Positions 8,079 through 16,833 of a stretch of DNA of 64,000 bases are shown here, one piece after another. The notes beneath the pieces are model-generated. The model did no database searches. It was not told the origin of the DNA and saw only the letters and a program-made list of their open reading frames with translations. The position numbers and the translations under genes were made by a program. Within the stretch, counting starts at the first letter, position 1; every line of letters starts with the position of its first letter. The DNA is from Ancylobacter sp. SL191. Its GTDB lineage: Bacteria; Pseudomonadota; Alphaproteobacteria; Rhizobiales; Xanthobacteraceae. Location: positions 3,571,001-3,635,000 of the forward strand of contig NZ_CP113056.1 in assembly GCF_026625645.1 (NCBI RefSeq). Direction: 5' to 3'.

Positions 8079-9398
8079 TCAGTGAGCGGGCGACTGACGA
8101 CCGGCGATGGGGGCCAGGCCGTCCGCCTCGACCACCGTACGGGCGATGAAGCGCGCACGCAGCGGCTTCAGCACGAACATGGCGAGGAAGGCGGCCGTGG
8201 CGTTGAGGCCGACGGCGATGGCGAACACGGCGTACCAGCCATAGCTCGCCGCGATGATGCTGGCGAAGGGCACCAGCAGCGCCGCCGTACCCTTGGCGGT
8301 ATAGAGCATGCCAGCGTTTGTCGCCGCGAACTTCGAGCCGAAGGTATCGCCGCAGGTTGCCGGAAACAGCGAGTAGATCTCGCCGAACACGCCGAAGAAG
8401 CAGGCCGTCGCCAGCACGAACACCAGCGGGTTCGAGCCGTGATAGACGAGCAGCAGCAGCATCGCGGCGGCGGTGCCGAAAGCGATGAACATGGTGTTCT
8501 CGCGCCCGATCCGGTCCGAGACATAGCCGAAGATCGGCCGGCCGAAGCCGTCGAAGATGCGGTCGAGCGAGATGGCGAGCGTCAGCGCCGCCGCCTGCAG
8601 GCCGAGCAGGTTCACCGGAATGTCGGCGACGCCGAGATCATGGGCGATCGGGCCGATCTGGGCCGCCGCCATCAGGCCGCCCGAGGCGACCATGACGAAC
8701 ATGAGGTACAGCACCCAGAACACCGGCTTGGTGATCGTCTGCGAGGGCTGGTAGTCGATCTTGCTCTGCGGCAGCGACAGCGCCTTCTTGGGCGCGGCGA
8801 TCTTATGGACCGGCGGCCGCAGGAACTGGGCGAGCAGGAACACGACAAGGCCCTGGCCGATGCCGAACCAGAAGAACGCGGTCTGGTAGCCATGCGCGGC
8901 GATCGTGTTGGCGATCGGCACCACGGTCAGCGCGGCACCGGCGCCGAAGCCGGCGGCGGTCGCGCCGGCGGCGAGGCCGCGACGGTAGGGGAACCACTTG
9001 AGCGCGTTACCCACGCAGGTGCCGTACACCGCGCCCGCGCCGATACCGGCGAACACCGCACCGGCATAAAGCAGGGTGAGCGAATCGGCGTAGGAGTTGA
9101 TGACCCAGGCGAGGCCGATCATCACGCCGCCAAAGGTCACGACCACCCGGGGGCCGTAGCGGTCGACGAACCACGCCTCGATCGGCACGAGCCAGGTCTC
9201 GGTCAGCACGAAGATGGTGAAGGCGGTCTGGATCGCCGCACGGCTCCAGCCATGGGCCTGATTGATCGGGTCGACGAAGAGCGTCCACCCGTACTGAAGA
9301 TTGGCGATCATCGCCATGCAGAGGATGCCGCAGGCGAGCTGGAACCAGGGTTCCCAGCTCCGCGCAGCGCCGACCGGATTCGTCGTGTTCGCTTCCAT
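8079..9398 (-). CDS. MFS transporter, oxalate/formate antiporter-like (OFA family)
   Basis: A 439-residue major-facilitator protein with 12 hydrophobic segments. The opening WFQLACGILCMAMIANLQYGW and repeat signature YGPRVVVTFGGVMIGL are typical of the OxlT/OFA group. A second-half signature is GRPIFGYVSDRIGRE. OFA members exchange small mono- or dicarboxylates. The start at 9398 is chosen for the GAGGAAA ribosome site; ten extra codons are open upstream. The 620-base upstream region is AT-rich and contains palindromes. The substrate cannot be read from sequence. Confidence 0.82.
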   Translation of the reverse strand: MEANTTNPVGAARSWEPWFQLACGILCMAMIANLQYGWTLFVDPINQAHGWSRAAIQTAFTIFVLTETWLVPIEAWFVDRYGPRVVVTFGGVMIGLAWVINSYADSLTLLYAGAVFAGIGAGAVYGTCVGNALKWFPYRRGLAAGATAAGFGAGAALTVVPIANTIAAHGYQTAFFWFGIGQGLVVFLLAQFLRPPVHKIAAPKKALSLPQSKIDYQPSQTITKPVFWVLYLMFVMVASGGLMAAAQIGPIAHDLGVADIPVNLLGLQAAALTLAISLDRIFDGFGRPIFGYVSDRIGRENTMFIAFGTAAAMLLLLVYHGSNPLVFVLATACFFGVFGEIYSLFPATCGDTFGSKFAATNAGMLYTAKGTAALLVPFASIIAASYGWYAVFAIAVGLNATAAFLAMFVLKPLRARFIARTVVEADGLAPIAGRQSPAH

Positions 9399-10018
9399 AG
9401 AGGTTTCCTCGACCTGTTGCTGCCGCACGGCTCTTCGTGGCCGCTTCGGGCGCGGATGCTCCCCGCATCCCCAATATGTCCGCCCGCGATGCCCGCCGCT
9501 CTTCGCCTCGGGACTTTCCCAACGTCAAATGCTGACGAATGGTCAAGTATTAAGAAATTCAATCATGCGATTTCAGACAATTTCAACAATTAGCACTTTC
9601 CTGAACGGATTCAATATCTTTCATACCAATGGCTATTTACTTAGCGTAATGGCGTTATATATCATATATACGTATCCTTCATTTTGACAATTCATATCCA
9701 CAATCGAATGATGTCGTGCTTTTGGCAGCATGAACAATGGCCTGAAGACCGCCTTTTGGCAGATGACGTCTTGTGATGACGCTGATGATGCGCGCCGCGC
9801 CTCTGCGTCATGTGCGCAGACTGCCCTAGCGCAGCGAGGGCCAATCACCGCCGCCCGCTCCCGATCTCTGCGTTATCCGCTGGGGAAGGCGCGCTTGGCC
9901 GAGGCGCCCCATTCCCGCGATCATCGCGGGATCGACAGGGAACCCCAAGGCGGTCGACCGCGTTCCAGTACCGCGACCGGTGCTGTAGTCCGGTCGTCAA
10001 CGCGATAAGGGGATTTCT
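9399..10018. promoter_or_regulatory. AT-rich intergenic region with palindromes and a direct repeat
   Basis: 620 bases with no credible gene. Bases about 9530-9730 are strikingly AT-rich. Visible elements: TGAC-N5-GTCA at 9533-9545; a perfect 7+1+7 palindrome of alternating T and A centred on C9663 (9656-9670); and the 10-mer CTTTTGGCAG repeated at 9719-9728 and 9753-9762. A TTGACA at 9684-9689 with a weak -10 (AATGAT) 17 bases on could start a plus-strand transcript. The region most likely carries the promoter and operators of the OFA carrier (minus) and of the small gene at 10019. Confidence 0.45.
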
Positions 10019-10162
10019 ATGAGCCGCACTGTGCTCGGGGCCGTGGTCGTCGTACTGGCCGTCGTCGCCGCCGTCTTTGCCTACCAGGCCTATGAACGCG
10101 AACAGAACTCGCTGCAGATCGAGGTGGGCCCGAATGGCGTGAAAGTCGATCCGCCGGGCTGA
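10019..10162 (+). CDS. 47-aa single-span membrane microprotein
   Basis: The ATG at 10019 follows AAGGGG at 10007-10012. The product has a single hydrophobic helix (residues about 4-23, rich in Val and Ala) and a 24-residue polar tail ending IEVGPNGVKVDPPG. No charged residue interrupts the helix, and the tail would face cytoplasm or periplasm depending on topology. I do not recognise a family, though short single-span proteins with an 'I-V-GPNGVKV-PPG'-like tail look familiar from rhizobial genomes. It precedes the MHS transporter by 137 bases on the same strand. Confidence 0.55.
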   Translation: MSRTVLGAVVVVLAVVAAVFAYQAYEREQNSLQIEVGPNGVKVDPPG

Positions 10163-10299
10163 GGCTAGGAGTTCCCGACGCGACGAAAGTCGCATGGGCG
10201 CGGGCTGTTTCGCCGGGGCGGCTGGTCTAAAAGGGCGACCTGATCCTTATCCGGTCGCGTCTCATTGCCCGGCCGCCCGCTCCCGGAGCCTTGCTACCC

Positions 10300-11649
10300 A
10301 TGTCTTCCCCGTCAGCCGCCGTTTCAGGCGGCGCCGTTGCCAATCCGCGCTCGCGCGTCATCCTCGCCAGCCTGATCGGCACCACCATCGAATTCTACGA
10401 CTTCTATGTCTATGCGACGGCAGCGGTGTTGGTATTTCCACACCTCTTCTTTCCCGCCGGCAATGACACAACCGCCCTCCTCGCTTCCTTCGCCGTGTTC
10501 GGCGCCGCGATGGTCGCCCGCCCGCTCGGTGCCATCTTCTTCGGCCATCTCGGCGACAAGCGCGGCCGCAAGGTGACGCTGGTCGGCGCGCTGCTCACCA
10601 TGGGCATCGCCACCTTCCTCATCGGCGCCCTGCCGACCTATCATCAGGTCGGCTGGCTCGCCCCGGCGCTGCTGATGCTGATGCGCCTCGCCCAGGGCTT
10701 CGCGCTTGGCGGCGAATGGAGCGGGGCGGCGCTGGTCGCCACGGAGAATGCGCCGGCCGGCAAGCGCGCGGTCTATGGCACCTTCCCGCAGCTCGGCGCG
10801 CCGCTCGGCTTCATTCTGGCCAACGGCCTGTTCCTCATCATCGCCGCGGTTCTGCCCTCCGAGGATCCCTCGCGCCCGTCGCAGGCCTTCCTCGAATGGG
10901 GCTGGCGCATTCCTTTCCTGTTCTCGATCGTGATGGTGATCGTCGGGTTGTGGGTTCGCCTGAATCTTGTTGAGAGTGCTGCTTTCGAGAAGACGGTGAA
11001 GGCCGGCAAGGTGCATAGCCTGCCGCTGGTGTCGGTGTTCCGCACCCATACGCGCGAACTGGTGCTTGGCACCTTCTACATGCTCGCGACCTATGTGCTG
11101 TTCTACCTGATGACGACCTTCTCGCTGAGCTACGGCCGGGCCGGCGTCAACGCCGCACTGCCCGGGCTTGGGTATGATTACACCACCTTCGTGCTGATGA
11201 TGATCATCGGCGTGGTGTTCTTCGGCATCTTCACCATGGTCTCCGGCCCGTGGGCGGATCGCTGGGGCCGTCGGCGCACGCTGATCCTCGTCACCCTGGC
11301 GATCATCGCCTTCGGCCTGCTCTGGGTGCCGCTGCTGGCCGCCGGAACCTTCGGCGTCATGGCGTGGCTGATCCTTGGTTTCAGCCTGATGGGACTGACC
11401 TTCGGCCCCATGGGGGCGCTGCTGCCGGAGCTCTTCCCCGCCAATGTGCGCTACACCGGCTCGGGCATTTCCTACAACGTCTCGTCCATCCTCGGCGCGG
11501 CGGTGGCGCCGTTCATCGCCGTGGCGCTGTGGAACTGGGGTGGCGGCAGTCCGTTCTGGGTAGGGATATACCTCTCCGCCATGGCCGGACTGACGCTCAT
11601 CGCGCTGCTGATGGGCGCGGAGACACGTGACGTCGATATCGAGGCCTGA
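10300..11649 (+). CDS. MFS transporter, metabolite:H+ symporter (MHS/ProP-ShiA-like)
   Basis: A 449-residue, 12-helix transporter. The start IGTTIEFYDFYVYATAA, then GHLGDKRGRK and LMLMRLAQGFALGGEWSGA, are the hallmark segments of the MHS group (ProP, ShiA, KgtP, citrate carriers), which import polar metabolites with protons. I use the ATG at 10300; a TTG three codons upstream is also in frame but too close to GGAG. The leader (10163-10299) contains a GCGACC/GGTCGC hairpin. The gene converges with the DHA2 gene 13 bases downstream. The substrate is unknown. Confidence 0.85.
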   Translation: MSSPSAAVSGGAVANPRSRVILASLIGTTIEFYDFYVYATAAVLVFPHLFFPAGNDTTALLASFAVFGAAMVARPLGAIFFGHLGDKRGRKVTLVGALLTMGIATFLIGALPTYHQVGWLAPALLMLMRLAQGFALGGEWSGAALVATENAPAGKRAVYGTFPQLGAPLGFILANGLFLIIAAVLPSEDPSRPSQAFLEWGWRIPFLFSIVMVIVGLWVRLNLVESAAFEKTVKAGKVHSLPLVSVFRTHTRELVLGTFYMLATYVLFYLMTTFSLSYGRAGVNAALPGLGYDYTTFVLMMIIGVVFFGIFTMVSGPWADRWGRRRTLILVTLAIIAFGLLWVPLLAAGTFGVMAWLILGFSLMGLTFGPMGALLPELFPANVRYTGSGISYNVSSILGAAVAPFIAVALWNWGGGSPFWVGIYLSAMAGLTLIALLMGAETRDVDIEA

Positions 11650-11662
11650 GCGTCGCCCGGTG

Positions 11663-13174
11663 TCAGATCCGGGCAAGCCTCAGGCGCGCAATGACAAAGG
11701 CGGCGAGGGTGGCGATCACGCAGGCGAGCGCCGCCTTGTCCAGCGCGCCCATGAAGGCGGTGTGCGCCGCCGCCAGCAGCGGCGCGGCCTCCGCCGCCGG
11801 CAAAGCGCGCGCGGCGATAACGGCGCCGTCCAGCGTCGCGCGCGCCGGGGCCAGCACGGTCTCGGGCAGGCCGGGCAGGCTGGCCGCTTCCATGCTCAAC
11901 CGGTAGCTCGCCGCCGCCAGACTGCCGAGAACGGCAATGCCGAGCGCGCCGCCAAACTCGAAACTGGTCTCTGACATAGCCGAGGCCGCCCCTGCCCGCT
12001 CGGCCGGTGCGAGGCGCATGACGAGATCGGTGGTGAGCGTGCCGACCGGCGCAAGTCCAAGACAGATCAGCACAATTGCCGTCATCAGCACCGCGAGCGA
12101 CGAATCTGGGCGCAGCTGTGTCAGCACGCCGAAGCCGAGGGCGGCGATCAGGGCGCCGATCGAGAGCACGTCAACCGGACGCCAGCGGCGCACCAGCCAG
12201 GGCGTCGCCATGGAGCCGACAGCGAAGCACACGCCCGAAGGCGCCGTCCACAACCCCGCCTCCAGCGGGCTCATGTCGAGCACGAGCTGCAGATATTGCG
12301 AGATGAAGACGAAGATGCCCATCGCGCCGAGCATCGCCGTTACATTGATACCGAGCGCCGCGCCGAGGCCGGGGTGACGGAACAAAGCGAGGTCGATCAT
12401 CGGGTCGGTGAGCCGCCCCTGCCGGCGGATGAACAGCGTGCCGACCGCGAGACCGAACGCAATCGCCGCCACCGCTACCAGCCCGACGCCGGACTCGGCC
12501 ATGTGCTTCATGCCGTAAATGATTGATAGCGAAGCGACAATCGACTGCGCGGCGCTCAGCACGTCGAGCCGCCCGGCCTTCTCGTCGCGAAACTCCGGCA
12601 GCAGCAGCGGGCCGGCGATGAGCAGGCCGATCATCACCGGAACGGCCGCAAGAAACACCGCCCCCCACCAGAAATACGTCAATATGATACCGCCGACGAG
12701 CGGCCCCAGCGCGGCGCCGGAGGAGAAACAGGCGATCCAGACGCCGATCGCGAAGGTGCGCTCGCGCTGGTCGAGGAAGATGTTGCGCAGCAGGGACAGG
12801 GTGGACGGCGCCAGCGTCGCGCCGGCGATGCCGAGGATGGCGCGGGCGGCGATCAGCTCCTCGGCGGTGCGCGCGAAGGCGGCGAGGAACGAGGCGGCGG
12901 CGAAGGCCGCGGCGCCGATCAGCAGCAGACGGCGCCGGCCGATGCGGTCGCCCAGCGTGCCCATCAGCATCAGCGTGCCGGCGACCATGAAGCCGTAAAT
13001 ATCAATGATCCAAAGCAGTTGCGCTGCCGACGGGGCCAAGTCGAGGGCGAGGTGCGGCACCGCGAGATTGAGCACGGTGAGGTCCATCGCGTAGACGAGG
13101 CAGGGCAACGCGATCACCCCGAGGGCCACCCAATCACGCAGGGTAGCCCGTTGAGAAATCTCTGACGCCTGCAT
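11663..13174 (-). CDS. MFS drug-efflux protein, DHA2 family (14 TMS, SmvA/QacA-like)
   Basis: A 503-residue protein with 14 predicted membrane spans, the DHA2 layout. Family motifs: helix-1 MDLTVLNLAVP (the D and proline-terminated segment typical of DHA2), GTLGDRIGRRR (motif A), and motif-C-like GAALGPLVGG. The pattern is closest to SmvA/QacA exporters of quaternary ammonium compounds. The ATG at 13174 is preceded by AGGTG; a GTG four codons upstream is possible. It is transcribed alone on the minus strand; the 137 bases before it hold its promoter and no recognisable regulator gene. Confidence 0.85.
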   Translation of the reverse strand: MQASEISQRATLRDWVALGVIALPCLVYAMDLTVLNLAVPHLALDLAPSAAQLLWIIDIYGFMVAGTLMLMGTLGDRIGRRRLLLIGAAAFAAASFLAAFARTAEELIAARAILGIAGATLAPSTLSLLRNIFLDQRERTFAIGVWIACFSSGAALGPLVGGIILTYFWWGAVFLAAVPVMIGLLIAGPLLLPEFRDEKAGRLDVLSAAQSIVASLSIIYGMKHMAESGVGLVAVAAIAFGLAVGTLFIRRQGRLTDPMIDLALFRHPGLGAALGINVTAMLGAMGIFVFISQYLQLVLDMSPLEAGLWTAPSGVCFAVGSMATPWLVRRWRPVDVLSIGALIAALGFGVLTQLRPDSSLAVLMTAIVLICLGLAPVGTLTTDLVMRLAPAERAGAASAMSETSFEFGGALGIAVLGSLAAASYRLSMEAASLPGLPETVLAPARATLDGAVIAARALPAAEAAPLLAAAHTAFMGALDKAALACVIATLAAFVIARLRLARI

Positions 13175-13311
13175 CACGCACCTCACCTATGGGCGGTGGG
13201 CATAGCCGATTGGCCTGCCTCCAGCCAGAGGGCGTTGACGTTCCGGCACGGCGCGCTCCGCTCACTGACACCAGGCGGCAACAGAATAGGTGTTTTGATA
13301 CCGCAACGCCG

Positions 13312-14643
13312 TTAGGGCGCCGCAGCGCTCTCGATGCGCGCGCGCAGAACCTTTTGCGCCGCCTCGTCCAGCGGGAAGCGCCACATCAGCGCGATGGCGG
13401 CCAGCTTCGGGACCAGCGGCAGCCAGGCATAGAGCGCGGCGAGCGCTCCCGTGCCCTCCCCGCCGGGCGCGCCGGGGGTGAAACCGGCGACGTCCAGAAG
13501 CGGAAAAACCAAGCCAACACTAAGGGCTAGCGAGAGTTTCGTGGCCAGCGTCCACGCCGCGAAATACAGGCCGGAGCGTTGCTCGCCGGAGGCGGCGGTG
13601 TCGGCGTCGATGACGTCGGCCTGGATAGCCGGGGGGATCACGAGGTCGAAGGCGAGCAGGAGGCCGGTCGCCACGCAGATGGCGGCGAAGGCGGCGCTGT
13701 CGCCGGGGCCGAGAAATCCGGCTGCCGCGAAGATAGCGCAGGCGATCAGCATGGAACCGCACCAGGCACGGTGTTTTCCTACCTTTCCCGCCACCTTCAA
13801 CGCCAACGGCACTCCCGCTATCGCACTGAGAAAATAGGCGAAAAGCAGCGGACCGCGCAGTTCCGGGGCGCCCAGCCGGTCGGCGACGAAATAGAGGAAA
13901 AGCGTCGCCGGAATGGCATTGGCGAGGCCATTCAGCACGAAGGCGGCGAGCAGGCGCAGGAACGGACGGTTCGCCACGAGGTGTTTCAGCCCCTCGCGCA
14001 GGTCCAGCCGGGTGAGCGAATGGTCCACCGGCTCGGGCACGAAGCGCAGTGCAATGAGTCCAAAAGTCGGTGCAGTGAGGAGGACAGTCAGGCCGATCAG
14101 TGCAAGTCCGTGCAGTCCGTCCGACCGGTCGAAACCAGTCAGGAAGGGCAGGCTGATGGCGATGAGCGTGCCGATCAGCGTCGCCCCTTCGCGCGCGGCG
14201 GTGATGGCCGCCCGCTCGCGGTAATCGCCCGACAGCTCCGCCCCCCAGGCGCCATAGGCGAGGGTCGCCGCCGTGTAGCCGAGCGAGACGCCCGTCGCCC
14301 AGACGGCGAGATAGGCGAGCCCTGCCCCGGCCGGCGGCGCGAACAGCATATAGGCGCTCACCGCCGCCACGGGCAGCGCCGCGAGGAACAGGGTGCGCCG
14401 ACGCCCCAGGCGCGTCTTGATGCGGTCGGACAGCAGGCCCAGCGCCACGTCGCCAGCGGCGTCGATGAGGCGGACCGCCAGCAGCACGCCGCCGACCGCG
14501 CCGAGCGAGAGGCCGAGCGTCTCGGTGTAGAAGGTCGGGACCAGCAGATAGAGCGGCAAGGCGAGGGCCGCGAGCGGCAGCGCCGGCAGCGCATAGGCCA
14601 GCAACCGCCCGCGGCCGACCCCCGACCCGGATGCGCCGGCCAT
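13312..14643 (-). CDS. MFS transporter, glycoside-pentoside-hexuronide (GPH) type
   Basis: A 443-residue carrier with about 12 spans. The GPH pattern is visible as AVRLIDAAGDVALGLLSDRIKTRLGRRR between helices 2 and 3 and NPRFLRLLAAF-like sequence after the middle loop. The frame runs further upstream, but the ATG at 14643 is coupled to the end of the DUF3833 gene (TGATG, one-base overlap). In other Proteobacteria DUF3833 genes sit near cyclopropane/furan-fatty-acid genes of the ChrR regulon, where a GPH-like carrier also occurs. That parallel is from memory, and no other gene of that set is here. Confidence 0.8.
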   Translation of the reverse strand: MAGASGSGVGRGRLLAYALPALPLAALALPLYLLVPTFYTETLGLSLGAVGGVLLAVRLIDAAGDVALGLLSDRIKTRLGRRRTLFLAALPVAAVSAYMLFAPPAGAGLAYLAVWATGVSLGYTAATLAYGAWGAELSGDYRERAAITAAREGATLIGTLIAISLPFLTGFDRSDGLHGLALIGLTVLLTAPTFGLIALRFVPEPVDHSLTRLDLREGLKHLVANRPFLRLLAAFVLNGLANAIPATLFLYFVADRLGAPELRGPLLFAYFLSAIAGVPLALKVAGKVGKHRAWCGSMLIACAIFAAAGFLGPGDSAAFAAICVATGLLLAFDLVIPPAIQADVIDADTAASGEQRSGLYFAAWTLATKLSLALSVGLVFPLLDVAGFTPGAPGGEGTGALAALYAWLPLVPKLAAIALMWRFPLDEAAQKVLRARIESAAAP

Positions 14644-15158
14644 CAGGGCCGCCGGAACTCGACCCGCGTGCGGGCGACCGGCAGCCCGAACTTCGTCACC
14701 CACGCCGTGTTCAGCACCGTGCCGTCCGCGCGCAGGGTCATGGTGTCGTAGAAGCGCACGAGATTCTCGCCCGGCCCCTCGTCCAGGTCCATGAGATAGT
14801 TGAAGGTGGCGGTGTTGCCGCGAATGGTCACGCGGGTGTCGCCGCGCACATCCTCGCGGGTGCCGAGATAGGTGCCGTCCGGTTGCTTCTCGAACCGCCA
14901 GGTCTTGGTCTGGTGCTCGCCATCGGTGAAGGTGAACTTCTCGACCAGCGTCAGCATACGGCCGTTCCAGGTGCCGTCGAGCGCGACGGCGAACTGGCGC
15001 GACGTGCCGTTGATGGCGCTGAACGAGCCGGTCGCTTCGGTCTTGCCGGTGAAATAGCCCTCCAGCGTGAAGGCGGTCGCGGCCTGCGCGCCGGCAGAGC
15101 CGAGCGACAAGCCTGCGGCCAGACTGAGGGGAATCAGACGTTTCAATCCATGGCTCAT
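14643..15158 (-). CDS. DUF3833 family exported protein
   Basis: A 171-residue protein with a signal peptide (residues 1-26, cleaved after AGAQA). The mature part has the DUF3833 layout: FTLEGYFTGKTEATGSF, a Trp-Asn-Gly-Arg turn (TWNGRMLTLVEKFTF), DGEHQTKTWRFEK, GTYLGTREDVRGD and a closing NTAWVTKFGLPV, probably a lipocalin-like barrel. GGAGG lies six bases before the ATG. It is first in a two-gene unit with the GPH transporter. Its function is unknown in the family. Confidence 0.82.
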   Translation of the reverse strand: MSHGLKRLIPLSLAAGLSLGSAGAQAATAFTLEGYFTGKTEATGSFSAINGTSRQFAVALDGTWNGRMLTLVEKFTFTDGEHQTKTWRFEKQPDGTYLGTREDVRGDTRVTIRGNTATFNYLMDLDEGPGENLVRFYDTMTLRADGTVLNTAWVTKFGLPVARTRVEFRRP

Positions 15159-15256
15159 GGCGGCCTCCGTGCTCCCGTGCGGACCGGGTGCCGTCTTTAC
15201 GCACCGGCGCGCCGCCTGGATGACTGCGGCTCCGGCAGGCCAGGGGTGAAGACTGT

Positions 15257-15296
15257 CTCGCTTCAGGCGCGCGGCATGGCCGGCGCCTGAAGCGAG
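15257..15296 (-). terminator. Long hairpin between APC permease and DUF3833 genes
   Basis: A perfect 14-bp inverted repeat (CTCGCTTCAGGCGC at 15257-15270 against 15283-15296) surrounds a 12-base loop with its own short pairing. It lies 14 bases past the stop of the APC gene and could stop its transcript, but no U-run follows. Termination is inferred from stem strength only. Confidence 0.45.
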
Positions 15297-15309
15297 GGAT
15301 GGAGGCGCT

Positions 15310-16680
15310 TTACTGCGCCGCGTGCTGCCGTGGGCTCGCGGCCGGCGCCACTGCGGGACGCCGCGTCGCCAGAATGCCGCCCAGAATGATCCAGCCCACA
15401 ACCAGATAGGGCCAGAGATTGTCCGGGAAGGCCGGGGCTGGATAGAGGGCGTTATAGAGGGGCCAAGCCATCGCTGCCGCTCCGAGCACGCCCAGTGCCA
15501 GCCAAAGCGGGCTCCCAATGCGGAAGGCATGCACCGCCGCGGCCGCCGTCACGCCGATATAGGCGACGATAAGGGCGAGGACGGCGATGGTGCCGACATT
15601 GTCGTAATATTTCGCCGGCCCGATCAGCGGCGCCCAGCCGACAAGGCCCGCCAGCATCAGCAGTGCGACCACGCCGACCGCCACGGCGGGCGTGCCGTAA
15701 CGCGGGTGTACCTTTGCCAGCGTCGCCGACAGCCCGCCCCGCCCCAGCACGAACAGCATGCGCGCCCCGGCCGACATCGTACCGAGCACACAGGAGATCG
15801 CGGAGACGGCAGCCGCCAGATCCAGCAGCGTGGCGATGTGGATGTTGCCGTATTTAAGAGCCAGCGTGTTCAGCGGCGCCTCGCTCGCCGCCAGCGCCTT
15901 CGCGTTGGCGAGGCCGAAGCCCATCACCTGGATATAGGAAGCGAAGACGAAGAACAGGCCTGCCAGCACCACCGACCCCAGCAGCGCCAGGGGGATGGCG
16001 CGTCCGGGCTGGCCGGTTTCCTCCGCCAGTGTCGTCGCCGCCTCGAAGCCGGCGAAGGAGAGTACGGCGAAGACCAGCGCATAGCCCACGCCCCACCAGC
16101 CAATGCTCGGATCCGGGCGGAAGGGAGCGAGGCTCAACCCTTCGGTAGCATGGACCGCGATGAGGATGCGCACGCCGAGATAGATGATGACGGCGACCGA
16201 GGAGAGTTCCAGGACCAGCATCAGGCGCGTCGCCACGCTCATGTCGCGATAGGCGAACAACGCCGCTACCGCCAGCGCCACGACGGCGATGACGATCCAG
16301 CCGACGCCAATATCGACGCCATGGTCCGCCAGCGCCGCCTTGATGAAATCGCCCGCCAGCGCCGCGCTGCCGGAACCGCCGCCGAGATAGAGCAGCAGCA
16401 TGCACCAGCCGGCGATGAAGCCGGCGCGGGGGCCAAAGGTCTGGCCGATATAGGCGTAGCTGGAGCCGGCCGAAGTGACGCGGCGGGCAAAAAACACGAA
16501 GGAGAGGCCGACAATCGCCACCAGCAGCGTGCCGAGCGCGAAGCCGAGCGGCGCGGCGACGCCGGCCGCGCCGACCGCCAGCGTCACGTTCAGCGCCATG
16601 CCCATCGTCGGCGCGATGACCGACACCGAAAGACCAACCGCCTCGATCGGACCGAGGTCTCGTTTGAGCTGATCCGCCAT
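15310..16680 (-). CDS. APC-family amino-acid/amine permease
   Basis: A 456-residue protein with about 12 to 13 hydrophobic helices. The opening LGPIEAVGLSVSVIAPTMGMA and the following glycine-rich helix are the helix-1 signature of the APC superfamily. SFAGFEAATTLAEETGQPGR in the middle is the conserved helix-6/loop segment. These are secondary transporters of amino acids, ethanolamine or polyamines. I start at the ATG of MADQLKRDLG (16680) since the extra upstream residues are Arg/Pro-rich and unlike the family. It stands alone, so the substrate is open. Confidence 0.83.
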   Translation of the reverse strand: MADQLKRDLGPIEAVGLSVSVIAPTMGMALNVTLAVGAAGVAAPLGFALGTLLVAIVGLSFVFFARRVTSAGSSYAYIGQTFGPRAGFIAGWCMLLLYLGGGSGSAALAGDFIKAALADHGVDIGVGWIVIAVVALAVAALFAYRDMSVATRLMLVLELSSVAVIIYLGVRILIAVHATEGLSLAPFRPDPSIGWWGVGYALVFAVLSFAGFEAATTLAEETGQPGRAIPLALLGSVVLAGLFFVFASYIQVMGFGLANAKALAASEAPLNTLALKYGNIHIATLLDLAAAVSAISCVLGTMSAGARMLFVLGRGGLSATLAKVHPRYGTPAVAVGVVALLMLAGLVGWAPLIGPAKYYDNVGTIAVLALIVAYIGVTAAAAVHAFRIGSPLWLALGVLGAAAMAWPLYNALYPAPAFPDNLWPYLVVGWIILGGILATRRPAVAPAASPRQHAAQ

Positions 16681-16759
16681 GCCGCGCCCCCACTGATGTA
16701 CCGCCCAGTTAGATCGACGGAACGGGGGGCGACAACCGCCGATTTTTGGTCGCATTTAC

Positions 16760-16791
16760 AAAAAAATGCCGACGGGAATCCCCGCCGGCAT
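16760..16791 (-). terminator. Rho-independent terminator of the ABC/HMG-lyase operon
   Basis: On the minus strand an 11-bp stem (16781-16791 with 16766-16776, one G-U pair, four-base loop) is followed at once by seven Ts. A second GC hairpin (16808-16826) lies between it and the substrate-binding-protein stop. This is a textbook intrinsic terminator and marks the end of the operon beginning at 21746. Confidence 0.9.
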
Positions 16792-16833
16792 CGGGCATGT
16801 CGCCAGCGGGCGCCGCAACGGCGCCCGGCGTGA

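Noticed and set aside
15257..15296. IS-element end or attachment site
   Set aside because: It is an isolated inverted repeat with no transposase, target duplication or second copy in the window; a transcript hairpin is simpler.
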